From an uncultured Bacteroides sp. (lineage in GTDB: Bacteria; Bacteroidota; Bacteroidia; Bacteroidales; Bacteroidaceae), in contig NZ_OY782495.1 of NCBI RefSeq assembly GCF_963677715.1, positions 1,178,001 through 1,242,000 of the forward strand: 64,000 nucleotides of DNA. Direction: 5' to 3'. The notes beneath the pieces were generated by a model. The model searched no databases. It was not told the origin of the DNA and saw only the letters and a list, made by a program, of their open reading frames with translations. Both the position numbers and the translations under genes were made by a program. Within the stretch, counting starts at the first letter, position 1, and every line of letters starts with the position of its first letter. Below are positions 18,139 through 27,041 of the stretch, piece after piece.

Positions 18139-18174
18139 TGCTCGCTAATTGAAGTATCATAAAACAAGATAGAT

Positions 18175-19449
18175 ATGCTTACCATTAAACAGATTACAGA
18201 AAATACAGATGCGCTTATCCGCGGATTGGAGAAAAAACACTTCAAGAATGCTAAGGAGGTGATTGCCCAGGTAATTGAAGTAAACGACAAGAGACGTAAC
18301 GCGCAAAATCAATTAGATAAGACTTTGGCTGAAGTGAACTTGCTCTCGAAAACCATCGGCCAACAGATGAAGGAAGGAAAAAAAGAGGAAGCCGAAGCTG
18401 CATGTACAAAGGTAAGCGAAATGAAAGAAGGCATAAAGACGCTGGAAACAACGATGAATGATGCCGCTACCGAACTACAAAATTTACTCTATACCATTCC
18501 TAACATAGCAAACGAGAGTGTGCCCGAAGGATATGGAGCCGAAGACAATGTGGTGGAACGTATGGGCGGACATGATGCCGAACTTCCTGCAGATGCCCTA
18601 CCCCACTGGGAACTGGCAAAGAAATATGACCTGATAGACTTTGAACTCGGTGTGAAAATTACCGGCGCCGGTTTCCCTGTATACAAAGGCAAAGGCGCGC
18701 GATTGCAAAGAGCACTTATTAACTTTTTCCTCGATGAAGCACGCGATGCCGGATATTTGGAAATTGAACCGCCATATGTAGTAAATGCAGCTTCCGGTTA
18801 CGGAACAGGCCAGCTTCCCGACAAAGAAGGGCAGATGTATCATGCAAACGAAGATGATCTGTACCTGATTCCTACGGCCGAAGTACCGGTTACCAATATC
18901 TATCGGGATGTAATTCTGGAAGAAAAAGAATTACCGATTAAGAACTGCGCTTATTCCGCCTGCTTCCGTCGCGAAGCAGGTTCGTACGGAAAAGATGTAC
19001 GCGGATTGAACCGTTTACATCAGTTTAACAAGGTAGAGATTGTACGCATTGATAAGCCCGAACATTCTTACGAATCGCTCAACGAAATGATTGCCCACGT
19101 AGAGAATTTAGTAACGAAGTTGGAATTGCCATACCGTATTCTCCGTCTTTGCGGAGGTGATACGAGTTTTACTTCTTGCATTACGTTTGATTTCGAGGTA
19201 TTCTCTGCCGCTCAAAAGCGTTGGTTAGAGGTAAGCTCAGTATCAAATTTCGAATCTTATCAGGCAAACAGATTGAAGTGTCGTTATCGTACGGCGGAGA
19301 AAGGCACTGAACTATGCCACACACTAAACGGTTCGGCACTGGCGCTGCCGCGCATTGTGGCTGCACTGCTCGAGAACAATCAAACACCGGAAGGAATTAA
19401 GATACCGAAAGTATTGATTCCCTACTGCGGATTTGAAATCATAGATTAA
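18175..19449 (+). CDS. serS: Seryl-tRNA synthetase
   Basis: 424 residues, normal length. SerRS charges tRNA-Ser and also makes Ser-tRNA-Sec where present. The N-terminal 110 residues form the long coiled-coil arm that grips the tRNA variable loop. Class II motifs follow: motif 1 around INFFLDEARDAGYLEIEPPY, motif 2 FRREAGSYGKDVRGLNRLHQF and motif 3 NGSALALPRIVAALLEN. It stands alone between a promoter at 18131 and a terminator at 19471. Confidence 0.97.
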   Translation: MLTIKQITENTDALIRGLEKKHFKNAKEVIAQVIEVNDKRRNAQNQLDKTLAEVNLLSKTIGQQMKEGKKEEAEAACTKVSEMKEGIKTLETTMNDAATELQNLLYTIPNIANESVPEGYGAEDNVVERMGGHDAELPADALPHWELAKKYDLIDFELGVKITGAGFPVYKGKGARLQRALINFFLDEARDAGYLEIEPPYVVNAASGYGTGQLPDKEGQMYHANEDDLYLIPTAEVPVTNIYRDVILEEKELPIKNCAYSACFRREAGSYGKDVRGLNRLHQFNKVEIVRIDKPEHSYESLNEMIAHVENLVTKLELPYRILRLCGGDTSFTSCITFDFEVFSAAQKRWLEVSSVSNFESYQANRLKCRYRTAEKGTELCHTLNGSALALPRIVAALLENNQTPEGIKIPKVLIPYCGFEIID

Positions 19450-19470
19450 TTAAGAGTAATCCAAATAAAA

Positions 19471-19504
19471 AGAAGAGCCGCCTCAAAAGGGTGGCTCTTC
19501 TTTT
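19471..19504 (+). terminator. Rho-independent terminator after serS
   Basis: GAAGAGCCGCC pairs with GGTGGCTCTTC (one G-U pair) around a short A-rich loop and is followed by TTTT. Confidence 0.88.
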
Positions 19505-19531
19505 GCAATTCCCAAATTAGCAGTATCTTTA
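19502..19531 (+). promoter_or_regulatory. Probable promoter for the NfnAB-like gene (TTTG, 18 nt, TATCTTTA)
   Basis: TTTG (19502-19505) and TATCTTTA (19524-19531), a one-base deviation from TAnnTTTG, lie 53 nt upstream of the start at 19585. The -33 box overlaps the serS terminator tail. Confidence 0.5.
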
Positions 19532-19584
19532 CCACGCATTATTCAATATCGGTTACGTAAGTATTAGAACAAAATAGGTAGATA

Positions 19585-21876
19585 ATGAACAAAATCATTA
19601 ACAAAGAACATTTCTCGGAAAAGGTATTTAAACTGGAGATTGAAGCTCCGCTTATTGCCAAATCGCGCAAAGCCGGCCATTTCGTTATTGTCCGCGTAGG
19701 CGAGAAAGGCGAGCGTATGCCTTTGACCATTGCGGGAGCTAACACGGCAAAAGGTACCATCACGCTGGTGGTACAGGAAGTAGGACTTTCATCGATCCGC
19801 CTGTGCGAATTGGAAGAAGGAGATTACATTACCGACGTAGTTGGCCCGCTCGGACAAGCTACACACATTGAGAATTTCGGCACGGTAGTATGTGCCGGCG
19901 GAGGCGTAGGCGTAGCACCCCTACTCCCTATCGTACAGGCTCTTAAGGCTGCCGGCAACCGTTTGATTACGGTACTGGCGGGACGAACCAAGGAATTGAT
20001 TATCTTGGAAAAAGAGATACGCGAAAGTTCGGACGAGGTGATCATTATGACCGATGACGGCTCTTACGGACGCAAAGGATTGGTAACCGAGGGTGTGGAA
20101 GAAGTGGTTAAGCGAGAAACAGTGAACAAGTGTTTTGTCATTGGCCCGCCCATTATGATGAAATTTGTTTGTTTACTAACCAAGAAATATGAGATTCCTA
20201 CTGACGTATCGCTAAATACCATTATGGTAGACGGTACGGGCATGTGTGGCGCTTGCCGCATCACTGTTGGAGGAAAAACAAGATTTGTATGCGTAGACGG
20301 ACCGGAGTTCGACGGTCATCAAGTGGATTTTGATGAGATGTTGAAGCGTATGAGTGCTTTCAAAAACATAGAGCGAGAAGAGATGAACAAACTGGGAATT
20401 GCATGTGAAGCGACAAAAAGCATAGACATTAACGGACGAACGGCTCCCTGGCGCGAAGAGTTGCGCAAAACACTGAAAGCCAAAGAACGTGCCAGTATTT
20501 CTCGCATAAAAATGAACGAACTCGATGCGGAGTATCGCTCGCATAGCCGCAAAGAAGAGGTGAATCAAGGACTTACGGCAGAACAGGCAGTGATAGAAGC
20601 CAAACGTTGTCTGGACTGTGCCAACCCGGGATGCATGGAAGGTTGCCCCGTGGGCATCGACATTCCCCGCTTTATCAAGAACATAGAGCGTGGCGAGTTT
20701 CTCGAAGCAGCCAGAACACTGAAAGAAACAAGCGCACTTCCTGCCGTATGTGGACGGGTATGCCCTCAGGAAAAGCAATGCGAATCAAAATGTATTCATC
20801 TGAAAATGGGCAAAGAAGCTGTAGCTATTGGCAATCTGGAACGCTTTGCTGCCGACTATGAACGCGAAAGCGGACAAGTATCGGTGCCTGCCGTTGGCAA
20901 AAGGAATGGCACCAAAGTAGCCGTTGTAGGTTCAGGGCCCGCTGGACTTTCATTTGCCGGAGACATGGCCAAGTATGGCTATGACGTAACCGTATTCGAG
21001 GCATTGCACGAAATCGGGGGAGTATTGAAATACGGCATCCCCGAATTCCGCCTACCCAATAAAATTGTGGATGTGGAGATAGAAAGCCTTTCGAAGATGG
21101 GCGTGCAATTCATCAAAGATTGCATTGTTGGTAAAACCATCAGCATAGAAGATTTGCAGGAAGAGGGCTTCAAAGGTTTCTTCGTGGCCTCCGGCGCAGG
21201 GTTGCCCAACTTTATGAATATTCCGGGCGAGAATTCCATCAACGTCATGTCGTCTAACGAATACCTCACACGCGTTAATTTAATGGACGCTGCCAGTCCG
21301 GATTCAGATACTCCGGTTGCCTTCGGAAAGAATGTAGCCGTTATCGGTGGTGGAAACACGGCGATGGACTCTGTGCGTACAGCCAAGCGCCTGGGTGCCG
21401 AACGTGCCATGATCATCTACCGCCGATCGGAAGAAGAGATGCCCGCCCGCCTGGAAGAGGTGAAACACGCCAAAGAAGAAGGTATTGAATTCCTGACCCT
21501 GCACAATCCCATCGAATATCTGGCCGATGAACTGGGACGTGTAAAACAAGTCGTTTTGCAAAAGATGGCACTGGGCGAACCGGATGCTTCGGGCAGACGT
21601 AGCCCCGTTGCCATTCCCGGAGCAACGGAAACGATAGATATCGATCTGGCCATTGTCAGCGTAGGTGTGTCACCCAATCCGATTGTGCCAAGTTCTATCA
21701 AAGGGCTCGAAGTAGGTCGCCGAGGCACCATCACGGTGAGCGAAAACATGCAATCATCCATTCCCACCATCTATGCCGGAGGCGATATCGTGCGGGGCGG
21801 TGCAACCGTTATTCTGGCTATGGGAGACGGACGCAAAGCGGCAGCAGCCATGAACGAACAATTACTGAAAAAATAA
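19585..21876 (+). CDS. Fused NfnA-NfnB-type NAD(P)H:ferredoxin oxidoreductase (often named DHOD B subunit/glutamate synthase)
   Basis: 763 residues, two proteins joined. Residues 1-280 are a ferredoxin-NADP reductase-like module: FAD site RMPLTIAGA, nucleotide site CAGGGVGVAPLLP, and a [2Fe-2S] loop DGTGMCGAC with C221, C224 and C236. Residues from about 300 on are a GltD-like module: CLDCANPGCMEGCPVGI and CGRVCPQEKQCESKC for two [4Fe-4S] clusters, FAD motif VVGSGPAGLSFAG, and NADPH motif VIGGGNTAMDSVRTAKRLG. An Asp (D216) stands where PyrK has a fourth Cys; that is known for the bifurcating enzyme NfnAB. I therefore favour electron bifurcation between NADH, NADPH and ferredoxin over pyrimidine or glutamate synthesis, as no partner subunit gene for either is adjacent. 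Confidence 0.85.
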   Translation: MNKIINKEHFSEKVFKLEIEAPLIAKSRKAGHFVIVRVGEKGERMPLTIAGANTAKGTITLVVQEVGLSSIRLCELEEGDYITDVVGPLGQATHIENFGTVVCAGGGVGVAPLLPIVQALKAAGNRLITVLAGRTKELIILEKEIRESSDEVIIMTDDGSYGRKGLVTEGVEEVVKRETVNKCFVIGPPIMMKFVCLLTKKYEIPTDVSLNTIMVDGTGMCGACRITVGGKTRFVCVDGPEFDGHQVDFDEMLKRMSAFKNIEREEMNKLGIACEATKSIDINGRTAPWREELRKTLKAKERASISRIKMNELDAEYRSHSRKEEVNQGLTAEQAVIEAKRCLDCANPGCMEGCPVGIDIPRFIKNIERGEFLEAARTLKETSALPAVCGRVCPQEKQCESKCIHLKMGKEAVAIGNLERFAADYERESGQVSVPAVGKRNGTKVAVVGSGPAGLSFAGDMAKYGYDVTVFEALHEIGGVLKYGIPEFRLPNKIVDVEIESLSKMGVQFIKDCIVGKTISIEDLQEEGFKGFFVASGAGLPNFMNIPGENSINVMSSNEYLTRVNLMDAASPDSDTPVAFGKNVAVIGGGNTAMDSVRTAKRLGAERAMIIYRRSEEEMPARLEEVKHAKEEGIEFLTLHNPIEYLADELGRVKQVVLQKMALGEPDASGRRSPVAIPGATETIDIDLAIVSVGVSPNPIVPSSIKGLEVGRRGTITVSENMQSSIPTIYAGGDIVRGGATVILAMGDGRKAAAAMNEQLLKK

Positions 21877-21922
21877 TATCATTTTTCTGCCTCAAAAGCT
21901 TGCCTTTAAACGGAAAATAATG

Positions 21923-22000
21923 TATATTTGTACCATTACTCATACAGTATATTCAATTTATACTGCATAAACAGAGGGAGCCGAAAGGTTCCCTTTTTTT
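21923..22000 (+). ncRNA. Candidate short RNA with promoter and terminator
   Basis: A -7 element TATATTTG (21923-21930) leads to a predicted transcript of about 65 nt. Inside is a hairpin CAGTATA/TATACTG, and the 3' end is a 7-bp hairpin GGGAGCC-GAAA-GGTTCCC (21976-21993) with seven T (21994-22000). The architecture equals that of the units at 663 and 7263, but the sequence is different. It could instead be an attenuator with nothing behind it, since no plus-strand gene follows for over 1.1 kb. Confidence 0.55.
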
Positions 22001-22029
22001 GTGCCCAAACAACCCCTCAAAGACCTGAA

Positions 22030-22139
22030 AGGCGGTGTGATTTACCGAAAATGACGGTTGCATTTGGCCAAAAGGACGGTTGCATCCGATCAATTGCACG
22101 GTTGTCTTTATCAAAAAGAACACTATGTTTTACCAAAAG
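22030..22139. repeat. Degenerate tandem repeat, five units of 22 bp
   Basis: Units start at 22030, 22052, 22074, 22096 and 22118, each exactly 22 bp. The approximate consensus is GGACGGTTGCATTTTACCAAAA. Units 2 and 3 share the first 13 positions almost completely (differing at the first); the outer units are more worn. The exact period without insertions shows tandem duplication rather than chance. There is no reading frame that explains it and no CRISPR-like spacer structure. Confidence 0.75.
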
Positions 22140-22270
22140 TAAGCCTACTCTCATTAAAAGAAGATTACCCCTCTCCCGAAAGTTAATATTACGTAAATAA
22201 TCAGCAAAAGGGGCTTGACAGGTTTTCTCTGATACAGAGACAAGAATTTAAACAACAGGGGTGATATATC
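22140..22270. other. Short intergenic tail behind the LuxR-type regulator gene
   Basis: Contains a perfect small palindrome TCTCTG-ATA-CAGAGA at 22226-22240 without a T-run on either strand; it may still stabilise the 3' end of the minus-strand regulator mRNA. Otherwise nothing recognised. Confidence 0.4.
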
Positions 22271-23035
22271 TCAGGAAAGCAACCCAAGGCTCGAAGCATA
22301 TTTCACAGCCTCCATGGAGTTATTCGCATTTAGTTTCAAAAGAATCTTCTGCCGATGCGTATTTACCGTATGAACGCTGATGCAAAGTTTGTCTGATATC
22401 TCTTTACTCAATAATCCTTCTTTTATCAATCGGAGCACTTCTACTTCGCGTGCAGAAAGACTCGGCTTAACTGCGTCGGACGTCAGATCGTACAATGAAC
22501 AATATGCTCCGGTTTTACAATTCAACACCTGACTTCTCACCCCCTGAAACGGACTTTGATCGGGAGATAAATCCCAGACACTTAACGAAAGCCAAACATT
22601 TCCTCGTTTATCAAGCTCCAATATCTGATGTTGCTCAATAATTCGCGCATATTCATTATTGAAATTGCGCACCCGATATTCATTAATCAGCTTATACCCC
22701 ATCCATTCTCCTTTATGCTCAAAAAAAAACTTAAGAGAATCGACACCATTGCGGACAAGAACCTGAAAATCTTCGGGATGAACTCTTTCGTCGAAATAGC
22801 GATTTCCATCCGTCTCTATCCCCGCAGCATCATAGCCGAAGAGATCGGCAAAGTTATATGAAGTAAAAACATGCTGACCCCGATACATGTCGAACACCGT
22901 AATGCCGCTGTTAGACACCTTTGCCAACTGAGACAAAAGAGTTTTATGTTTATCCAGTATGGTATAATCCAGCTCAGATTCATCGAAAGACTGAGATGCC
23001 ATTATTTCGGTATATTTTTCAATGTATTTATCCAT
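22271..23035 (-). CDS. PAS-like sensor/LuxR-type HTH transcriptional regulator
   Basis: 254 residues from the ATG at 23035; a TTG three codons upstream also fits but is less likely. The C-terminal 62 residues are a LuxR/FixJ helix-turn-helix (SLSAREVEVLRLIKEGLLS, then ISVHTVNTHRQKILLKLNA). The preceding part resembles a PAS domain: GITVFDMYRGQHVFTSYNFADLFGYD, then DERVHPEDF. No receiver domain or transmembrane segment is visible, so it likely senses a cytoplasmic signal. It is divergent from the TonB-dependent receptor gene with 101 bp between them, which makes that receptor a candidate target. Confidence 0.85.
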   Translation of the reverse strand: MDKYIEKYTEIMASQSFDESELDYTILDKHKTLLSQLAKVSNSGITVFDMYRGQHVFTSYNFADLFGYDAAGIETDGNRYFDERVHPEDFQVLVRNGVDSLKFFFEHKGEWMGYKLINEYRVRNFNNEYARIIEQHQILELDKRGNVWLSLSVWDLSPDQSPFQGVRSQVLNCKTGAYCSLYDLTSDAVKPSLSAREVEVLRLIKEGLLSKEISDKLCISVHTVNTHRQKILLKLNANNSMEAVKYASSLGLLS

Positions 23036-23100
23036 AGCGGGCAAGCAAGTATACTGATTAATCAGTATTGACGAGAAAGATTATTAAACCGTATTTTGCA

Positions 23101-23108
23101 CAAAGATA
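23101..23108 (-). promoter_or_regulatory. Promoter -7 element TATCTTTG for the LuxR-type regulator
   Basis: Minus-strand consensus match about 65 nt before the ATG at 23035. The opposing receptor gene must use a promoter in the same 101-bp gap; a near-match TATTTTG (one spacer base short) is at about 23092-23098. Confidence 0.55.
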
Positions 23109-23136
23109 TTAATAATCAATTATTAGAAGAAGACAA

Positions 23137-25464
23137 ATGAAAAAACATGCATTGATTTTTCTTGTAGGCATACTCTACCCCTTTTTCGCATACGGGCAAA
23201 CCGTACAAAACATCAGGGGAACAGTAAAAGATGAGTCCTCTCAAGAGCCCCTGCCCTATGCTTCAGTAGTTATACAAAACACACAGCTGGGTACTTCTAC
23301 GGATAATCAGGGAAACTTTATGCTAAAGAACGTACCCGTAGGACGCTACAATCTAACTATCAGCTATCTGGGTTATGAGCCGAAAATTATCAGTGAAGTG
23401 ATGGTCTCCTCCTCAAAAGAAGTCATTTTAGAGATCACACTAAAAGAAAACATCTCGCAGATCGGTGAAGTGACCATATCGCCCAAAGTAAATAAAAGCA
23501 TGCCGTTAAACAAAATGGCTACTGTCAGTGCCCGGATGTTGAGCGTAGAAGAAGCAAGCCGCTATGCCGGAGGCTTCGACGATCCGGCACGGCTGGCCTC
23601 CTCCTTTGCCGGAGTAGGAAGCAACGTAGGAAATAATGGAATTGTAGTTCGCGGCAATGCACCGAAGTTTCTTCAATGGAAATTGGAAGATGTAGAAATA
23701 CCCAACCCCAATCATTTTGCAGATGTCACCGGATTTGGAGGTGGAGGCATGACTGCCCTTAGTAGCCAGGTACTCGGCAATTCCGATTTCTTCACCGGAG
23801 CTTTCCCTGCCGAATACAGTAATGCCCTATCGGGAGTATTCGATATAAAGCTAAAGAATGGAAGCAATACAAAAATGGAGAATGCGGTTCAATTAGGATT
23901 ATTGGGCATAGACATAGCGTCCGAAGGGCCATTCAAAAAAAACGGAAAAGCATCTTATATATTCAACTACCGATATTCTGCTCTGGCATTATTATCTCCG
24001 CTAATGCCCGACGACGCAGGCGGAACCAAGTATCAGGACCTGTCATTCAAAGTCAACATGCCCACAACACATGCCGGCGTTTTCTCGATATGGGGGTTAG
24101 GACTTATCGACCGTTCGGGACAAACGCCCGAGAAAGACATTATAAAATGGGAATACCTACAAGACAAGGAAGAAGAGGACGTGAAACAATATATGGGAGT
24201 ATTGGGAATACAACACAAAATATCGGTTGGGACGGATGCCTATCTTAAATCGACTCTGGCAACTACTGTAAGCGGACTGAACATGCACACCGAGCGGATG
24301 AATGACAATATAGAACTACAACCCAAAGAGGTAATACGAAACACAAACTACAATTTCGTCTTTGCTACGGCTTTAAACAAAAAGTTCAACGCCAAACACA
24401 GCAATAAAACAGGCATACAAGTAACCGGACTACTATACGACATGTTGCTAAAGAATGCCGATCCGGCAGAAACGCCCCTGAAAACTCAGACCGATGAAAA
24501 CGGATTTAGTACCTTACTCACCGCATACACCAATTCTTCCATCAATCTATCAGACCGTTGGACGCTAAATGTCGGAATAGCCGGACAGTATTTTACGCTA
24601 AACAAACATTATACCATCGAGCCCAGAGTGGGAATCAAGTGGGGCTTTGCCGAAAATCAATCATTAGGAATAGCCTACGGACTCCATAGCCGCTTAGAGT
24701 TGCTTAATTATTACTTCACTCGTTCAGAATCCGGAGAGCTCGTCAATAAAGATCTTGATTTTACACGCGCGCATCATCTGGTGCTATCATATAATCTAAA
24801 CATCGGCAGCAATTACCATCTACAGATAGAATCTTATATACAAAAGCTGTATGACGTTCCTGTTATTCCGGACAGTTCTTATTCATTTATTAATCTGCAG
24901 AAGGATTGGTTTGTAAACAAAGCCTTAAAGAACAACGGTAAAGGGATAAATTACGGAATAGATGTGACTCTGGAAAAATACATCTCCCGGGGATACTACT
25001 TTATGTTCACTGGCTCACTTTTCAACTCCCGCTATCAGGGAGGCGACGGTGTATGGAGAAACACACGCTTTAATCGGAACTATTTGCTCAATTTTCTCAG
25101 TGGAAAAGAATGGATGGTCGGTAAAAACAAACAAAACGTATTTAACGTCAATCTTCGCCTGTCCTATCAGGGTGGAGACCGTTATTCACCAATCGATCAA
25201 ACAGCGTCTGCCCGGCAAGAAGATGCCGTATACGATGAACGCAATGCATTCAGTAAACAATTAGCTCCCGCCTTATTAGGGCACTTCAACGTTAGTTATA
25301 AGATAAATCAGGCTAAGCGTTCTCACGAATTTGCCTTAAAAATACTCAATGCCACCGGATACAAAGAGTACTACGGATATAGGTATAATTTCAAGACCCA
25401 CAGAGCAGAGCAAGAAAGAGAATCGATCATCATCCCCAACATCAGTTATAAGATAGAGTTCTGA
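23137..25464 (+). CDS. TonB-dependent outer membrane receptor with carboxypeptidase-like N-terminal domain
   Basis: 775 residues. A signal peptide ends at YGQ (about 21). Residues 25-110 form the carboxypeptidase regulatory-like domain (IRGTVKDESSQEPLPYASV, LGTSTDNQGNFMLKNVPVG). A plug domain follows with GIVVRGNAPKFLQWKLEDV, then a beta-barrel that ends in an aromatic residue (ISYKIEF), as outer membrane proteins do. It is shorter than SusC proteins and has no SusD neighbour, so metal, cofactor or small-ligand uptake is more likely than glycan uptake. The divergent LuxR-type gene may regulate it. The ligand is unknown. Confidence 0.85.
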   Translation: MKKHALIFLVGILYPFFAYGQTVQNIRGTVKDESSQEPLPYASVVIQNTQLGTSTDNQGNFMLKNVPVGRYNLTISYLGYEPKIISEVMVSSSKEVILEITLKENISQIGEVTISPKVNKSMPLNKMATVSARMLSVEEASRYAGGFDDPARLASSFAGVGSNVGNNGIVVRGNAPKFLQWKLEDVEIPNPNHFADVTGFGGGGMTALSSQVLGNSDFFTGAFPAEYSNALSGVFDIKLKNGSNTKMENAVQLGLLGIDIASEGPFKKNGKASYIFNYRYSALALLSPLMPDDAGGTKYQDLSFKVNMPTTHAGVFSIWGLGLIDRSGQTPEKDIIKWEYLQDKEEEDVKQYMGVLGIQHKISVGTDAYLKSTLATTVSGLNMHTERMNDNIELQPKEVIRNTNYNFVFATALNKKFNAKHSNKTGIQVTGLLYDMLLKNADPAETPLKTQTDENGFSTLLTAYTNSSINLSDRWTLNVGIAGQYFTLNKHYTIEPRVGIKWGFAENQSLGIAYGLHSRLELLNYYFTRSESGELVNKDLDFTRAHHLVLSYNLNIGSNYHLQIESYIQKLYDVPVIPDSSYSFINLQKDWFVNKALKNNGKGINYGIDVTLEKYISRGYYFMFTGSLFNSRYQGGDGVWRNTRFNRNYLLNFLSGKEWMVGKNKQNVFNVNLRLSYQGGDRYSPIDQTASARQEDAVYDERNAFSKQLAPALLGHFNVSYKINQAKRSHEFALKILNATGYKEYYGYRYNFKTHRAEQERESIIIPNISYKIEF

Positions 25465-25508
25465 TCTCGAGAGAGCATCTTTAAAGCAGGAAAAAGAGCA
25501 ATAACCAC

Positions 25509-25545
25509 AAAAAAACTCCCGTCAACTAATCAGTTGCGGGAGTTC
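25509..25545 (-). terminator. Terminator after panD, between convergent genes
   Basis: Arms AACTCCCG (25514-25521) and CGGGAGTT (25537-25544), extended inwards by CAACT/AGTTG with a one-base bulge. The A-run 25509-25515 gives a T-run on the minus strand; on the plus strand the tail TTCTCTATTT is weaker but may also stop the receptor gene. Confidence 0.85.
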
Positions 25546-25565
25546 TCTATTTCAACTATAAATGA

Positions 25566-25919
25566 TCATTTCACCACACTGTTCGTTTCCGGATCGGGAA
25601 ATATCACTACCGGTTTAAACGATTTGGCTTCTTCAAAGTCCATCAGCGCATAAGACATGATAATGACAATATCATTAGGCTGCACCTTGCGGGCAGCGGC
25701 CCCGTTCAAACAAATCATCCCCGAACCCCGCTCACCTCTGATTACATAAGTTTCAAAGCGCTCACCATTATTATTATCTACAATATGCACCTTTTCTCCT
25801 GCAATCATGTTGGCAGCATCCATCAAATCTTCGTCAATCGTTATGCTACCCATATAGTTCAGATTAGCCTCTGTAACACGGGCGCAATGAATTTTCGATT
25901 TTAACACTTCAATCATCAT
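25566..25919 (-). CDS. panD: Aspartate 1-decarboxylase
   Basis: 117 residues from the ATG at 25919; a longer in-frame extension to 25970 overlaps panC and is not needed. PanD makes beta-alanine from aspartate for pantothenate and coenzyme A. It is a pyruvoyl enzyme made as a proenzyme; the self-cleavage site G24-S25 lies in [10 protein letters not shown], exactly at the conserved position, which supports the chosen start. [18 protein letters not shown] is also typical. It follows panC after 22 nt. Confidence 0.95.
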   Translation of the reverse strand: MMIEVLKSKIHCARVTEANLNYMGSITIDEDLMDAANMIAGEKVHIVDNNNGERFETYVIRGERGSGMICLNGAAARKVQPNDIVIIMSYALMDFEEAKSFKPVVIFPDPETNSVVK

Positions 25920-25941
25920 AAGGGTTAATCCTTTTTTTAAT

Positions 25942-26790
25942 TTAAAGTTCTTTGTATTTGATATTATCAATCAGGCGTACTTCACCGCAGAATACCGTAA
26001 TGCATCCAACCACGTAAGGTGTTTCTTCCCAATATCCAACCCGTTGCAACGTGTTTCCGTCTACTATCTCAAAATATTCCAAGCGCAAGCCCGGTTGCAC
26101 AGTAATAGCATCTTCCACAAACTGTTGCGTTTCGCTCACACTGTGAGTGGCAGCAAAGGTACGACTTTTAAATAAAACCTGAGATATTTTTAATGCATTT
26201 TCACGTTCCGAAGCCGAAAGACGTGCATTACGGCTACTAAGTGCCAACCCGTCTTCTTCGCGGAGAATGGGACAACCCACAATCTCTACATTATAATGCA
26301 GTTGGCGCACCATCTCACGAATAATGGCCAACTGTTGAAAATCTTTTTCTCCAAAATAAGCCTTGTGTGGCTGCACCACATCAAATAGCCTACTCACTAT
26401 CTGGCACACACCATTGAAGTGCCCCGGGCGAAAAGCGCCTTCCATCACCGTATCAAGCGGTGCAAAGCTAAACTGACGCGTATCCTCCTGAGGATAGATT
26501 TCTTCAACCGAAGGAGCAAAGACAAAAGAAGCTCCGTTGGCCTCAAGTAATTTACAATCGGCATCCAACGTACGGGGATATTTTATCAGATCAATTTTAT
26601 CGTTAAATTGGGTGGGATTTACAAAAACACTAACCACAGTCACGTCATTTTCCGCTACACTGCGTTTTACAAGCGATGCATGCCCTGCATGCAAAGCTCC
26701 CATAGTAGGAACCAGACCTACGGTTTTACCTTGCGCCTTCAAAGCCGACAATTCAGCTTGCAAACCCTCGATAATATTTACTACTCTCAT
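25942..26790 (-). CDS. panC: Pantothenate synthetase
   Basis: 282 residues from the ATG at 26790 (MRVVNIIEG); an upstream in-frame ATG at 26838 would add 16 residues without family support. PanC joins pantoate and beta-alanine using ATP. Motifs: [17 protein letters not shown] (about 25-41, with the HxGH nucleotide motif), [11 protein letters not shown], and the [19 protein letters not shown] segment, then SSRNARLS. Together with panD downstream it forms a pantothenate operon; panB is not in this window. Confidence 0.96.
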   Translation of the reverse strand: MRVVNIIEGLQAELSALKAQGKTVGLVPTMGALHAGHASLVKRSVAENDVTVVSVFVNPTQFNDKIDLIKYPRTLDADCKLLEANGASFVFAPSVEEIYPQEDTRQFSFAPLDTVMEGAFRPGHFNGVCQIVSRLFDVVQPHKAYFGEKDFQQLAIIREMVRQLHYNVEIVGCPILREEDGLALSSRNARLSASERENALKISQVLFKSRTFAATHSVSETQQFVEDAITVQPGLRLEYFEIVDGNTLQRVGYWEETPYVVGCITVFCGEVRLIDNIKYKEL

Positions 26791-26980
26791 TCTAATCGGT
26801 TTATAATACTCTTTCGTTACTTTTAAAAAACTGTGCAAAATAAACCATTATTTACCAGATAAAGAAACAAACACACGAATAAATCCCAAAGACAAAGCGG
26901 GCATGAGAAAGCAATAGCATAGCTTACGCATTGATAATCAGACTATTAACATATCATAAGGAATTATAGGCAAGCATTAT

Positions 26981-27013
26981 TTGCATTAATGCCCTTTTTT
27001 TTTTATATCTTTG
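26981..27013 (+). promoter_or_regulatory. Promoter for the GT5-like gene (TTTG, 21 nt, TATCTTTG)
   Basis: TTTG (26981-26984) and TATCTTTG (27006-27013) match both halves of the Bacteroides consensus, 29 nt before the start at 27042. Confidence 0.78.
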
Positions 27014-27041
27014 CAGAACATTTACGAGAATGATTGTTATT

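Noticed and set aside
20212-20778. 188-codon minus-strand frame
   Set aside because: Shadow of the NfnAB-like gene; its Cys and Phe richness reflects the complementary strand of iron-sulfur motifs.
19585-21876. Separate pyrK and gltD genes joined by sequencing error
   Set aside because: The frame is continuous with a normal linker, and this fusion is common in Bacteroides.
22030-22139. CRISPR array
   Set aside because: The 22-bp units are directly adjacent and degenerate with no unique spacers, and no cas genes are nearby.
21928-22200. 90-codon plus-strand frame over the short RNA candidate and the 22-bp repeat
   Set aside because: TTG start, runs through a terminator hairpin and a tandem repeat, composition not protein-like.
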